64,000 bases of DNA from assembly GCA_032158125.1 (NCBI GenBank), contig JASKOT010000014.1, positions 62,001-126,000 on the forward strand. Reading direction: 5' to 3'. This DNA comes from Papiliotrema nemorosa. Taxonomy: Eukaryota; Basidiomycota; Tremellomycetes; Tremellales; Rhynchogastremaceae. Shown here one piece after another: positions 22,868 to 35,534 of this stretch (position 1 is its first letter; every line of letters begins with the position of its first letter). The notes below the pieces were generated by a model, which saw only the letters and a list, made by a program, of their open reading frames with translations, had not been told where the DNA came from and made no database searches. A program made the position numbers and the translations under genes.

Positions 22868-25218
22868 CTACTCCAAGAAGAATAGCGCATTGACAATGAG
22901 CCATACCACCGCAGGCGGCCAGGCAACAGCGACCACTTCTCTCCAACTTCTCCCTACCACCCCATTTCTCGTCTTCCAAGCCCACCTGACAACCCCTCTT
23001 ATCTTCTCAAAGACGCCTAATCCCTTCTTCCCGCGCTTTGCATTACCGGGAACAGGCAATGTATCCATCATTGCACCTAGAACGCTCTTCTCCTTTTTGC
23101 TAGCTGCTGCGGACCAATCCGTGGTAGTCAACACCCGGGGCATGGTCACCCGCCTTCCGGAGGCGGACATTCCATTGTGAGGTAGCGTCGAGTAACTCGG
23201 AGCGGGAGATACAGAAGGTGAATGGGCATATTGATGGCCTAGATTGGATGATGAGGATCGGCGAATGACAGGATTGGTGGTTTGAGAAGAGCTGTTGCGG
23301 TGCGAGTTGGCCGGCGAAGGATAGGTCGAGCCACTCGTGCGGCCTTCTGCACTGGGCAGAGGGAGAAAGTATGACGAGGGTTCGGAAACCACGGCATGCG
23401 GGGTTTGATATGGGTCAAGATGCGATTGACTGAACCTTGAGTTGCCGTTCATATAGATGTAGCTGGACCTTCGCGACAGATTGGGTGTTTCAATCACACT
23501 TTCGTCGTCATCATCCCTTAGATCGGTATGACCCAGTCGAGGGGATGCACTGGGCGATACCGGCGCCGAGCGGGAAAATACCGAATCAACTCTGTGAGGT
23601 CGAGGTTGAAATGAGCTCGTGCTGGGTGTCATGGCCGTGAGACCGCTGAGATGTTGACTAGATTTCCTCGAAGGTAGAGATAAAGGGACGGGTCGATCCG
23701 AGGTACGGCGAACAGTGCTCATACTCGGTATGTTTTCCGTGCTAGGGAACGCTGGGCTGATTCGTCCTTTGAGATCGCCATACAGTGAATGTCCACTGGC
23801 TTTCCATCGGTTCCAGGCCGTCCGGAAATTGGTGCCAAAGAGGAATAGGACCGTCAAGACTGCCATGGGCAGGTAGACTTGCCAGTAAACTCCCGCTTGG
23901 TCGGGCAAGAAGCATGGCCGATCCGCTATTGTTCGCTGCATGTTGTAGGGTCCGGAAGGATCGGGAGGCACCAGTGACAAAAGCTGGAAGCCAGGTCGCG
24001 ATATCCCTGTCGAGGAAGAGAACGATTTCAGCGTGACCTCACGTACTCCATTTTGATGAGTCAGGTCGCAATAGTCGTGATCGTCTCCTGAAAAGACTAT
24101 ACTCGGGTCCAAGACGTCCAGCAAGAATCGACTCGTCTCACTCCCCAAGAGGTTCTGGTATCCCGGTCCGGCGCCTTTCATTATCCTTCCATGCTCCCGT
24201 AATCGACCGCAGGATGCTGATTCAGGCCTGGCAAGGGGTATATGGGAGAGGAGAATCTTGGGACCAGAGGGAAGATCTACGATCAGCCCGACACTCCAGG
24301 GTCAGACTCACCTTCGCCCAGTGCTTTAACAAACTCAATGACACCGCCTTCCACGCCGTCCCATTCTCCGAATTGCATCTCGGCAGCGTACCGCCTGTAA
24401 TCCTCTTCCACCAGCCCCACCGCATCAAGCAAGATCATGCTGTGATTGGCGACTTCCAGCACGGCGTTGGGTTCGGAAAAATGTGTCGAGTATCGTTCTC
24501 TCGCTTTCGGAGAGAAGAGACGATGAGGTCCTAGTGGTATATCATGGTTTCCCGGGACATAGTGCATCGGTATCGAAGGTGGTAGCCTGAAGATTGAAGT
24601 GAAGAGGGAGAAATACTCCTCGTACCTGTAATGAGCTTGAGCACATATGACTGCTTACTCTTGATCCGTCATGACGCCCCTTCCCCAGTCCAACATATCA
24701 CCCAGGACAATTACACCGTCGACTCTTCCTAATCTCATTACCACGTTCCAGCTTTTCCTCATGAACAGCTCGTCCATCGCTTGACGGATGAAATTGATCC
24801 ACGGCCGCGAGCCCTCGGGATACGATAATCGCGGATGAGGTACATGTGGGTCTGATATCAAGACCAGATGAGTTGGAGGATCGAAAGATGGAGTCGAACT
24901 TCGTGTCCATCTTGAAGATGAGGAGGAAGGACGTAGTTGACTATCTGGGAATTTGCAGGATGATAGAGAGCTAAAGAACTATATCATCAGTGCCAAACTC
25001 TCATTCCTAGAACGCAGTCTCACTTCTCCGACCTCGTACCAAATGACCAAGACGACCCAGCCAAAACGTATAGCTAGTAATTGTGTCCCCCTTGACTTCA
25101 ACCCCGACCTCCTTGTCCCATTCGTCCCCGCTCGAACGGGTGTTCCAGGTATCACTCCATTGGGGTATGCAGAAGCAGCTGATGTATGGATTGGCGAGTG
25201 AGGTCTGGAAGGACCCAT
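22868..25218 (-). CDS. Cdc1/Ted1-type metallophosphoesterase
   Basis: Calcineurin-like phosphoesterase of the yeast Cdc1/Ted1 and mammalian PGAP5 group. These ER/Golgi membrane enzymes remodel the ethanolamine phosphate on GPI anchors. It starts MGPSRPHSPIHTSAASAYPN at 25218. One N-terminal membrane segment follows (IRFGWVVLVIWYEVGE). The metal-site motifs come in order: LVLISDPHVPHP, VLGDMLDWGRG, YVPGNHDIPLGP and VFSGDDHDYCD. A second hydrophobic segment (YLPMAVLTVLFLFGT) leads into a long Ser-rich cytosolic tail, and a final hydrophobic segment ends ALFFLE. A 33-nt intron joins DQEYEEYFSLF. At about 700 residues it is longer than yeast Cdc1 because of the tail. I cannot decide between Cdc1 and Ted1 by eye. 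Confidence 0.8.
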
Positions 25219-26295
25219 CTAGGTGATGAGGCTTCTCGACAAACTTTTGGGGATCGACGATATGAACTGGAACGAATGGATGAAGCTTTATTATTGTTCG
25301 ATAGCCGAGACGCGTTGAGATTTGAGCCGTTTCTCTAGATACCGGATCGATTCCCGTAGTACAAAAGGAGGTCCAGAAAGAGTATGCGACAAGGTGGATG
25401 CTGAGGACGTCGAGGTTGACGATGGGTGTGTATATGGTATGGGATGAATTAAATGAGGTATGAAATGTCCAAAAGAGGGCGGGCGTGTCTGAAACTGCAG
25501 TGGCGTCGCACTCTAATTCGGATCCCCGGGGTCCATCGACGCGTAGCCAACTACCTTTTCCTCTCAGATCTCGTATCACGCACCGTCTTGGCGATGACAG
25601 ATCGTGCGCGGGACGAGGCTGCAAGCACTATGGCTGGTCACAGATTATTGATGTCACGCATCGATTCTCGATCACAGGCGTTCATAGCTCCCCCCCTATT
25701 CATGCTCTCTCTCATGAGCCCAGGGTGGTTTTCATCCGAAGCTGCTCTTATCCCGGAAACGATGACGGCAACTGCCGACTCTTGACTCATAGCACATGTG
25801 TCGGTCATGTCCGCACAACCGCCCTCGCTGGATCCCTCATACCGGGAATAGCGGAGATTCGTACAAGTCACCTCAAATGTGGCACTTTTCCACGATTTCA
25901 GCGACGTCATGCCCCTTGCTCTCCCGACATGTCATAGCGACCCCCTCCCCACCCCCATTGCTCCCTTTCCAACTCCTTTTCAACACTTCATCGTCTTACT
26001 TTTACAACTTACCACCTGTCTGCAGAGCATTCGCACCCTCACCCAGAACAACAGTGAGTACAGAAAGCATTCCTTAAAAATGCCTCGAGCTTTGGAGGTC
26101 GTGCGACTGGCAGCGCAGCATTTGGAACATTCCAGCGAGGAGACGTTTTTCCCACGTCATTCGCTCATGCACGTTGACGCTGGACAAGAGACAGGCCATT
26201 CCAACGGGCTCACCCTCCACGTTGAACCTCACCGCTTCATACTATACTTCTCCCCAGGCTAAATAGTGGAAGCTTACACTGTCAGAACCATCGCC
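25219..26295. other. Divergent promoter region with a possible leader ORF
   Basis: It separates the phosphoesterase (-) from YOP1 (+). An ATG at 26080 opens a 60-codon frame (starting MPRALEVVRL) that stops at 26262, 34 bp before the YOP1 start. A GTGAGT at about 26054 could instead begin a leader intron that removes it. No other gene seen. Confidence 0.4.
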
Positions 26296-27125
<830 letters not shown>

Positions 27126-27450
27126 GCGCCTTATAATGGTATCGAACGCGTAATGATCACGACCTGAACCTACCCCGACAGCCCCGCTTTTTCATCTCGA
27201 CGATTCAGAACGCTACCTTTCCGCTTTCACTACCAATACCTCTTTAAACCAGAAACTAAACGATGTCGAAACACGAGGAGAACACGAAGAGGATGGACGC
27301 ACGAGAGACCGACAGCAGTAGAGCATGCATCTGCGTGATGTGCAGCATTGGGTGATGTTGAGCTGTGACGAAGGTCATCTCACGGGCTGCTGAGATCTGA
27401 CACGATTGACATGAGAACACAATATCTGATCTATCCTCAAATGAGACAAC
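27126..27450. other. Convergent 3' region between YOP1 and MTD1
   Basis: 3' UTR sequence of two convergent genes; nothing else seen. Confidence 0.4.
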
Positions 27451-28830
27451 CTAAAAGCCCAGCTTTTTAGCCTCATCCTGGTATTCGCACAATCGCAATC
27501 TATCATCAGAAGTACTCGAGACGTGAGCGCTGCCGGACTGACAAGTTTCGTTGCAACATGGCAATAGTCATCATTCCGACACTGGGCACGTAGATCCCCG
27601 CTCTATCCCTGACGTCGGCCTCGAAGTTTTTCTCCCCGGCGACATTGACACAGATACAACCGTCCTTGAGCTGTTTTGTCGGGACCTTGTATGATTTACT
27701 GGGGACTGCACCGATGATGACGTCTGAAATGGCGAGACATTGCTCAAGGGTCATCGTTGTAGGGGTGACAACGTGATGAGGGTTGTATTTGCTCGCGGGA
27801 GTGGTAGAAGTCGGGGAAGGAGCGATCTCTGATGAGGGTCGTTTGGAGAATTCAACGATGGCTGATGATCAGCTGTGGTCATGCCTTGTGGACCTTGTGG
27901 ATGTAGGCTTACAATCTATATCTACAGACAAGACTCTTGCACCGTCGTTCGCCAGTAACGCGGCCAAAGGTCGACCGACAACTTCTGACCTGTCTCGTCA
28001 GTCGTCTACTTCGAGAAGAGGATGAAGGTTATGCTGACCGGTTGATAACGGTGATGACCTTTCCTCTAGCTCGATCTCCATATTCCAACATTTTGTTATA
28101 CACGCCGATATGTTCCAGAACCTTGACGATGGCCAGTGGTGTACAAGGCAAGATGGACTTGACGGTACCTGGAGGAGGCATGTCGGAGACTCCGTTCGGG
28201 TTGGATTTGGAAGGTAAAGGTTCAGAGAGGTGAGATGCAGGTGGTGACCTCAATGTGACAGGGCTGATGAATCGGACGCTAGGAATCAGCTCCATTCTCA
28301 AAGCAAAGGGTTGTGGGCCGCGTGACTGGAAGACTTACTTGTGGTACAAGTTGAACAAGAATTGATGGTTCAACCCTTCGACATCCTTCATGGGCGAAAC
28401 GACGCTTTGAAGGTACTGATCTTGCCTTCCACCGTAGATTGGGTAATAGACCATGATTCCATCCACGTCTTTATCCTCGTTGGCCTCCAATATGGCTTCC
28501 TCGACATCGATTCCGACTCCTTCACCATCTTTGCCTTGTCGGGCTTCACCCACCAGTCGAAGCTCAAAGTTGATCCCGATAGTCTCGCACGCCTTCTTGG
28601 TGAACTACAATGAGCCATCTCCTCAAATGAGTGACAATGGAAGGGCATAGGACACTCACCTCGGCATAAGTCTTGGCGTCCTCTTTTCCCGTTGCAAGGA
28701 TACCTACCAGATGAGGGGGTCGAGCCGAGAATCGTTCAGACGAGATGGTATTGATGAGCTCCGTTTTGAACGGTACGTGAACCTTTGAAGCGGTGATTTG
28801 AACACCTTGGGGTGAAGAAGACGACGCCAT
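27451..28830 (-). CDS. MTD1: NAD-dependent 5,10-methylenetetrahydrofolate dehydrogenase
   Basis: Cytosolic one-carbon enzyme oxidising methylene-THF with NAD+, of the monofunctional yeast Mtd1 type. It starts MASSSSPQGVQITASKV. Exons give PPHLVGILATGKEDAKTYAE, IMVYYPIYGGRQDQYLQ and ILPCTPLAIVKVLEHIG. The Rossmann region VVGRPLAALLANDGARVLSV follows, then VIIGAVPSKSYKVPTKQLKD, and the protein ends EYQDEAKKLGF at 27451. Length is about 360 residues, slightly over the yeast enzyme because of an insert. An in-frame ATG at 28920 would add 30 residues (starting MKSHISSQEV). I chose 28830 because the extension has no family counterpart and yeast Mtd1 is cytosolic. Confidence 0.88.
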
Positions 28831-29130
28831 GGTGTTGCTGCAATGTGTTGTACAGCACAAGTGATCTGCGGTAAGGGTTGAAATGCGACCGACTTCTTGA
28901 GAGGAGATGTGAGATTTCATATCTATAGGTCACGTGATTGGACCCTACTCATGTCGTAAGCAGTCGATTCTCTCACTTTGACCCTCCTCATCGACCCCCT
29001 TCTCGTGCTGCGACAGGTTGCAACACACCTTGAACTACTCATACCACTCTTGACAGAGCAGAGGAACGCGACAGCCAGATGATCGAGAGGAATACGTGAT
29101 CTTTGCCCGAAGTATCGCTAGTCCACCGCA

Positions 29131-31360
29131 ATGTCCCGTAATCCAGCGGGACCCTCGGTCCCATCGAGACCTCTTGGCAATGCGCCCAAACCGAAACCTC
29201 CCATCGTTCCGCCAGGAGGAGGTCCGCCTGCAGCTGTTCCTCGAAGAAGTGCAGGTGCTGTGCCAGGTTAGTATCCATATATCCCATGATCATTTGGCAT
29301 AGCTGACTCGATAGGTATCGCTCGGACTGCCTCTTCGCTTCGACAAGCCGCCCCTCAGTCTACCGCCCAAGCAAACGCCCTCAAATCACTCCCACTTCAT
29401 CTTCGAAATATGTCTGCACCGAGAATACCCTCTCCATTGGGTAAAGGTACACCCGCTCGAGGAGTAAAACAGTCTTTCCCAGTACGAACGTCCAAAACGA
29501 CCGAGCGTCACGTTTTCCTTCCTGAAGATCCACAACTCGCCCCTTTGCCCCACTCACCTCGCGGCTCACAAGTCGACCTTGTACCTCCTCCTCGAGCACA
29601 TCATGCGCCAGGGCCGTCACGGTATCATGGTGATGAACGATCCGACGCTGAGAAAATGACGAAACGCGAGCGAGGAGAAAACAGGTTACCTCGTCTCACC
29701 GCGTACGCTACGGCCGAGGGGTACAGGTTGAAGCTTCTTCAAGCGTTTCTGAAACGTGAACATGGAGTGGGCGTGGTGAGGGTTTTCGACGATTGTGTGT
29801 ACGCAGTCTACTCTTTGCCCCTCCTTCCGGGTTATGGGGCGAGCACAAAAGTCCGTTCGTCGCCCGTCAGCAAGAGTCCTGGTGGAGTGTCTTTGTTGGA
29901 GAGGATGACACTGGCAGAGGATGTGGGATACGATGACGAATATTTCCCACCGACAAATCCGGATGATCCAGCCATGTCAACCAATAACCCTCTCGAGTAT
30001 ATCCTGTCTCATTCGCCGCCTACAGGCATAGAACACGATTTGTTAAGCTCGATGGATATTCCTGCCGGACATGGAGAAGAAAGGGAACAGGAGATTGAAG
30101 CGGTGCAAGAGAGATTGGAGACCCATGATGGGTTTGAAGAGGGTGCATTGGGTCTTCGAGCAGAAGAAGAAGTAGGAGTGAGAGCTGCAATCGAGCCGCA
30201 CTCTCTACATGGGCCGATCGGAACGCACATGGATCCTAAACATCCTGGATATCTGGAACATATACCCGCAGAGGCTTTCACACCTCAAGAACTATCACCA
30301 CCCTCCAAATCACCCGAATCGATCCGCTCAAGACCATTGTCAAAAGCGAGGAGGAAGAGCATGGCCCAATCGGTCAGGATCGGAGAAGCAGTCTTCTTCG
30401 AATATGGTGTCAGCGTCTTCTTTGGGTTCCAGGAAGAGGACGAAAAGGATATCATGGAGGATTGTGAGGGTGCTGGAGCCTGGATCAGAGGTCAAGAAGA
30501 GGACGATTGGGAGGTTGAAGAATTTCATTACGCTGTAAGCTTTGCGTTTCAAAGTCTCCCTACATGAGCTCATCGTAGTACGATTCTGAGGCGGACTATC
30601 CTCGTATCTACAATGACATGTTCAGTGAGTCATCATTCTCAGCGGGAACACTGGTCGGGACTGACAAGTAGCGTTCAAATCCCATTCACATTTGTTCAAA
30701 TTATCCCTCGCGCACGCCATTGCGCAATCGACCAAACTGTCCATCTTCGAATCGGTCATGCAAGAAACCCTTGCGCTCACGTCTGATTTCCCCAAGGAAC
30801 TGTCTACGACCGGTCATTTACAACTGAGCCGTAAAGGCGCGTTGAAAATGACTGGACGTCTATTCAAGCTGAGGATGGACGTCAATTTGTCGGGTGGAAT
30901 CTTGGGTGGGCTCGCTCCATTTCACTGTGACGCCGAGCTGATCAGACAGATACGCCGGAGCTTTTTTGGTCTGAAGCTAGTTTGTATCCATTGTACGAGG
31001 CGATCCGGGAATACCTCGAAATCGGACCTCGGGCGCAGGTGCTCAATGATCGATTGGCCGTGGCGGGTGATTTGGTGAGTGAGGGCTTGTTTCACGTAGG
31101 CAAGACTGACGTGAAGCTTGAGATTATTCATGAATATATTGAAGAAAGAGGTACCGACAGGATCAACTGGATCGTCATCTGGTTGATTGTCGTAGCGTGT
31201 CTGGTTGAACTGGTGAGCTAGTCTTATCGCGACTAGTCAACAAGCTGACGATCAGGGAGAGGTAGTTGCTAGATTGGTGTTCCATGCGATTCCGAGGGAC
31301 GAGGGGGAGTTTTTGTTGATCAAGGGTGGCAAGGCTCTCGTGGGTGCTCTTGGGCATTAG
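29131..31360 (+). CDS. RMD1-like DUF155 protein
   Basis: Member of the DUF155 family (yeast Rmd1/Rmd8/Sif2, human RMND1). Family members are membrane-associated; one group acts in mitochondrial translation and Rmd1 is linked to vacuolar or meiotic functions. The N-terminal third is Pro-rich and disordered (MSRNPAGPSVPSRPLGNA). The conserved core runs VYAVYSLP, GEAVFFEYGVSVFFGFQEED, FHYAYDSEADYPRIYNDMFT, LSLAHAIAQSTKLSIFE, and, after an intron, ILDTPELFWSEASLYPLYEA and INDRLAV-type helices. A final hydrophobic segment is INWIVIWLIVVACLVEL, and the protein ends GGKALVGALGH. The DTPELFWSE junction confirms the intron at about 30908-30951. No mitochondrial presequence is obvious, so the Rmd1/Rmd8 side is favoured. 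Confidence 0.82.
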
Positions 31361-31635
31361 ATTTAGACCTACCTTTGTTGTAAATCCATGTGACAACCGT
31401 TGTTATGCGCAGCAAAAGCTCCATTCAATGTCTGATGAGCAACCCTATGGGAGTCAGGCTGGTAGGCACGAGTATTGTGCATGCGGAATTATAGACTACG
31501 AGTACGCCTTGAAATCCTGGTAGGTAATGGAATTATAGACTTCGAGTAACGTCGTTTCACGTTTCTTGTATATTCTTGTATGAGTCGGTACAGTACACCT
31601 CTTCTTCTCCTCTACGCGCTGGATCCCCGCCCCGC

Positions 31636-32250
31636 CTAAGCATCGGCGTAAAGAGTGCTCTTGTGCATGCCGTAACCTCGGTGAGCGATGAAACCGAGGA
31701 CAAGGATGAAGATAAGAGTGATGAATAGGAAGATTCTGCATGTCAGTTACGTTTCCCTCACGTCAGGATGAAGTCGACTCACGTGTCAATCCACGAGACA
31801 ATGACTAGACCCTTGACGATCTTGCACCTGTCAAAGGAATCTCGGGCGAGTCCACAGTCAATCTTGTCGGTCAAAGCGGTCAAACTGGAAACACCAATGA
31901 TGAAGAGGATGAAACCGATAGCGACAGGGATGAGGTGTGACAGGATACCGAAAGCTCGGTGGGTGCCCATGGTCAGGAAACCGACAATGAGGATGACTAG
32001 GAATTAGTACAAGAGCTCGGTGTAACACGTCGTGGTGCTCACTGCTGATGGCGGTGGTCCATACACTTGCCACGAGGATGATTCGGATTCTGTCCCTGTA
32101 CGAACCCGTGTGAACGGGTGGGTACCCCTCTGCATTGTAGTGCGCCACCAGGGAAGCTGAGATGGCCAAGGAGACGATGGCGGCGAGAAGGGTGAGGGTG
32201 AAGAGGACAGTGTGGGAGAGTTTGACAGCTCGGTCAGAGACGGATACCAT
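31636..32250 (-). CDS. MARVEL-like four-helix membrane protein
   Basis: Function unknown. It starts MVSVSDRAVKLSHTVLFTLT. Four hydrophobic segments follow: LLAAIVSLAISASLVAHY, IILVASVWTTAI plus the next-exon VILIVGFL, HLIPVAIGFILFIIGVSSL, and IFLFITLIFILVLGFIAH. Short loops lie between them, with a cysteine in DKIDCGLARDSFDRC. The end is GMHKSTLYADA. Length is about 165 residues. The pattern fits fungal MARVEL-domain proteins, which sit in plasma-membrane or vesicle domains. A TATATATA box lies 95 bp upstream. It is not closely related to the PPxY membrane pair elsewhere in the window. Confidence 0.7.
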
Positions 32251-32889
32251 GGTGGGTAGGTAGGTGGTGTGGTTTGTTTGTTCGAGATGCGGCTTGAGGT
32301 GTGAGGTTGATGAAGTTGGGGCGTAGTGCACAGAGAGATCGCCTGTATATATACCTTTTTGGTGTCTGAGCTGGGAGTGACTAGACTAGATCCCGACGAT
32401 ACTGATCGACCAAAATGACACCACCACCTCTGCTTCTTCTTCTTTTTCCCCAAGAGGCGGGTGGACCCGCAAATGCCGGAAGAGGGTGAAAGAGAGGGGG
32501 GGATGATGTCATTCGAGTAATTTAGATCCCATCTCGGCGCAAACATTTGATCCCGCTCAGTTTAATTGATTATGTAAAGTTTTGAGGATGAGGGTGATAC
32601 CCTTTGGAGCTCGTTTATGACTCCCAATCACCGGTAGTATGTCAGGCTCGTCTGCTTTTTTCCGATGGAACCTGGGCGGGCATGTTGGTTCGTCGCGTAC
32701 AGATGGGACCAACGAGAGATTATTCTTGGATCGCACAGAGCACAGCTTCTTTCCAACATCTGGCGCGATACCAACAAACATCCAGTGACCCAAACGTGTT
32801 CTCGTTCACTCACCGTCGACTGCTTCGCCCGTGGGTCTTCATCGTCTCAGATCGTCCACCGAGAAGAGCTCTCGATCTCTCGAGGGACC
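32251..32889. other. Divergent promoter region
   Basis: It separates the MARVEL-like gene (-) from glyoxal oxidase (+). The frame upstream of 32890 is open back to 32665 in the oxidase frame, but only the ATG at 32890 gives a signal peptide. No other gene seen. Confidence 0.45.
32346..32353 (-). promoter_or_regulatory. TATA box of the MARVEL-like gene
   Basis: TATATATA about 95 bp upstream of the start at 32250, the same spacing as at the DUF6534-like genes starting at 5286 and 42003. Confidence 0.5.
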
Positions 32890-35040
32890 ATGGCGAGATC
32901 ATCGACCGTCATGCAAGTCCTCGCATTGACTTTTGCCGTCACTGCAACTTCGGCACAGCTGGCCAATACTTTTAGATATGTTGGATTGTCAGGTGTGTCG
33001 GCTCAACAGATGTTCTTAGGCACAAAGGATACAGTGTACATCGTGGACAAAACGGGTCAGTGTTGTGGTCTGGTTCCATGGACGAGCGCGCCTGACTTTT
33101 TTGCAGAAAACAACAATGGCACCCAGATCAACGGCCATGCGCCATGGGCAACAGAATTCGACTTGCGCACAAACACTTATCGCTCGATGGATATCGTTTC
33201 CAACTCGTTTTGCGCAGGCGGTACAGTGCTCGGCAACGGAACCTGGCTCAATGTCGGCGGGAACAATGCAGTCGTCTGGGGTGGGGCTACAGATGGGGCA
33301 GGACAGACAGTTTCCGCGCCGTATTTCGACTACGATGGAGGAAAGGCGCTGCGCCTTCTCAACCCATGTGACGATCAGTCGTGCGAATGGCAAGACGACC
33401 CAGCAATGTATATGACTTCCAGAAGGTGGTACCCGACACTAGAGACGCTAGAAGACGGCTCGGCTTTGATATTTGGAGGGTGTGAATGGGGTGGTTATGT
33501 GAATTTTGCGGCCTCGGCGCAAAACAATCCTACGATCGAAGTTAGTCACATATTCGCCCCTTCGTTTTGGCGCTGACGTACAGTTCTGGCCATCCAGAGG
33601 GGATCCGATCACGCTCCAATTCCTGCTCAAGACAATGCCCGTCAACCTCTTTCCCCTTGTCTGGCTTTTACCAAGCGGTAACATTTTCATTCAAGCCGAA
33701 TTTCAAGCGGCAGTCCTCGATTACAAAAACATGATCGAATACGATATCGGCAATATTCCCGAAGCCGTTCGGGTGTATCCCGCGTCTGCCGGGACGGCAG
33801 TCTTCCCCATGACACCGGGAAACAACTGGACGTCGACCATCATCTTCTGCGGAGGCCAAAATCTGACTGCGGCTCAATGGGACGTCACCACTTGGACGGG
33901 AGATCACATTGTCTCATACGGGGCCAGCGACAGCTGTGTCACGATATCGCCAGATATTGATCTTGAATGGCAGACCACCGACCCGTTGACTGTCGGTCGA
34001 TCTATGGGTCAGTTCATCAACCTTCCAGATGGACGGCTGCTTTATCTCAACGGCGCTGCCTTGGGCACGGCTGGATACGGGAACGACAGTTGGGCCATTG
34101 GACAGAGTTATGCGGATGGTCCGCAGCTGCAATCTTATTATTTCGACCCTTCGCAAGCATCCGGGTCGAGATGGAGTGAAGGAGGGTTGACTACTATACC
34201 GCGAATGTACCACTCGAGCGCGACGCTATTGGCCGATGGATCGGTGATGGTTTCGGGGAGCAATCCCAACTCTGACTGTACGTTCCACGTGTATGAGGAA
34301 GAGGGGGCGATGCTGACTGTGTAGACATGGATGAAACTATCGCGAGCACGCTGCCCAACGGGGCAGCCTACAAGTATTTCACCCAATATCAGGTGGAAAT
34401 CTTCTATCCCGACTAGTGCGTTTAATGGGTTCTCTTGGTGGTGTCTTGTCGCTGACTCTGCAGTTGGGACCGGACGCGTCCAGCTCCTCAAGGGATGCCT
34501 AGCACCATCACGTGTAAGTGAAATACATCCACACTATACAAAATCTCGGCTCACATTGCAGATGGCGGGAACAGTTTCGATGTGACCCTTTCTTTGAGTG
34601 ATTTGGACAACAACGCACTCAACATCAATAAGACCAAAGCAGTCATCATTCGGACTGGCTTTAGTACACACGCACTCAACATGGGTCAACGACATATCGA
34701 ACTCCGCACGTCATTCACTGGCCACGATGATGGTTCAGCAACACTGCACGTCGCTCAACTGCCGCCCAACCCGGCTATACTCGCACCCGGTCCCGCGCTG
34801 TTCTTCGTAGTGGTCAACGGCGTCCCGAGCAACGCTTCGTGGATCATGGTGGGAGACGGGATCATTGGGACGCAGAGTCTTGGTGCGGAAGCGCAACTGC
34901 CAGACTCAACAATATCGGCTCAAATGGTTGCTCAGTACGGGGCCGGTGCGGCTAAGCGAAATGCGGACGCTTCGCCAAGTCTGGCGGATGCCTGGAAATG
35001 GGGACGCGGATGGAGTTTGTTGTGGGATCGGACGTTATGA
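32890..35040 (+). CDS. Glyoxal oxidase (copper radical oxidase)
   Basis: Secreted copper-radical enzyme (AA5 type) oxidising aldehydes or alcohols to acids with release of H2O2. The signal peptide is MARSSTVMQVLALTFAVTATSA. Active-site residues appear in the order known for the family: Cys in NSFCAGGTVLGNG, Tyr in SRRWYPTLETLEDGS (the Cys-Tyr cofactor pair), Tyr-His in RMYHSSATLLADGSV, and His in GFSTHALNMGQR. Kelch-type Gly-rich blades lie between, and a C-terminal Ig-like domain ends WSLLWDRTL. The length, about 630 residues, is normal. Introns were checked in phase (IEFWPSRGD, NSDYMDETIA, PDYWDRTRP, STITYGGNSF). The first intron (33056-33106) is 51 nt without a stop, so it could be missed by ORF callers. 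Confidence 0.9.
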
Positions 35041-35534
35041 ACAGAATGAGATGGATGATGACATGGACAATGTGGCGACGAGTCTGTAATGGTACCTCAC
35101 GAAGATTGTGACGAGATGTGAGAATTCATCCTGATGCTCTGAGCCCCTACAAGTAGATGGCAATCAGCCATCAGATGCATGTTAAGGTTCAAGAAGGAGG
35201 GCGTAGGCGTACAGTATATCGTGTACCCCTGGCCCTTGCGGAAAGGTATAAAGTATGGGAATCTCTTGCATTTGAGACGAGTCGGGGATCGCAGAGTTAC
35301 GACAACATTCACGGCGGAGGATCGACAGAACTCGGGCGGCAAAAGAAGGGAGGGGGGGGCAAGTTGCTTTTTCTCGCGCGATTCTCATACTCCCATTCAT
35401 TGGACCCACCTCACATCCCTCTTGTACTTGTCACCTTGGCTACCTCATCGACTGGCTCGATAGTCTCCTAATTGAGTCCCGGCGACAATTGACTTCTCGA
35501 TATTCAGGATACTCCCGATGAGATATCACCGACC
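35041..35534. other. Intergenic region before the PPxY membrane gene
   Basis: 3' UTR of glyoxal oxidase and the promoter of the next gene. A TATAAA-like sequence lies near 35246. No gene seen. Confidence 0.4.

Noticed and set aside
25007..25624. 205-codon minus-strand frame overlapping the phosphoesterase start
   Set aside because: A different frame from the conserved N-terminal exon, no domain; the conserved protein starts at 25218.
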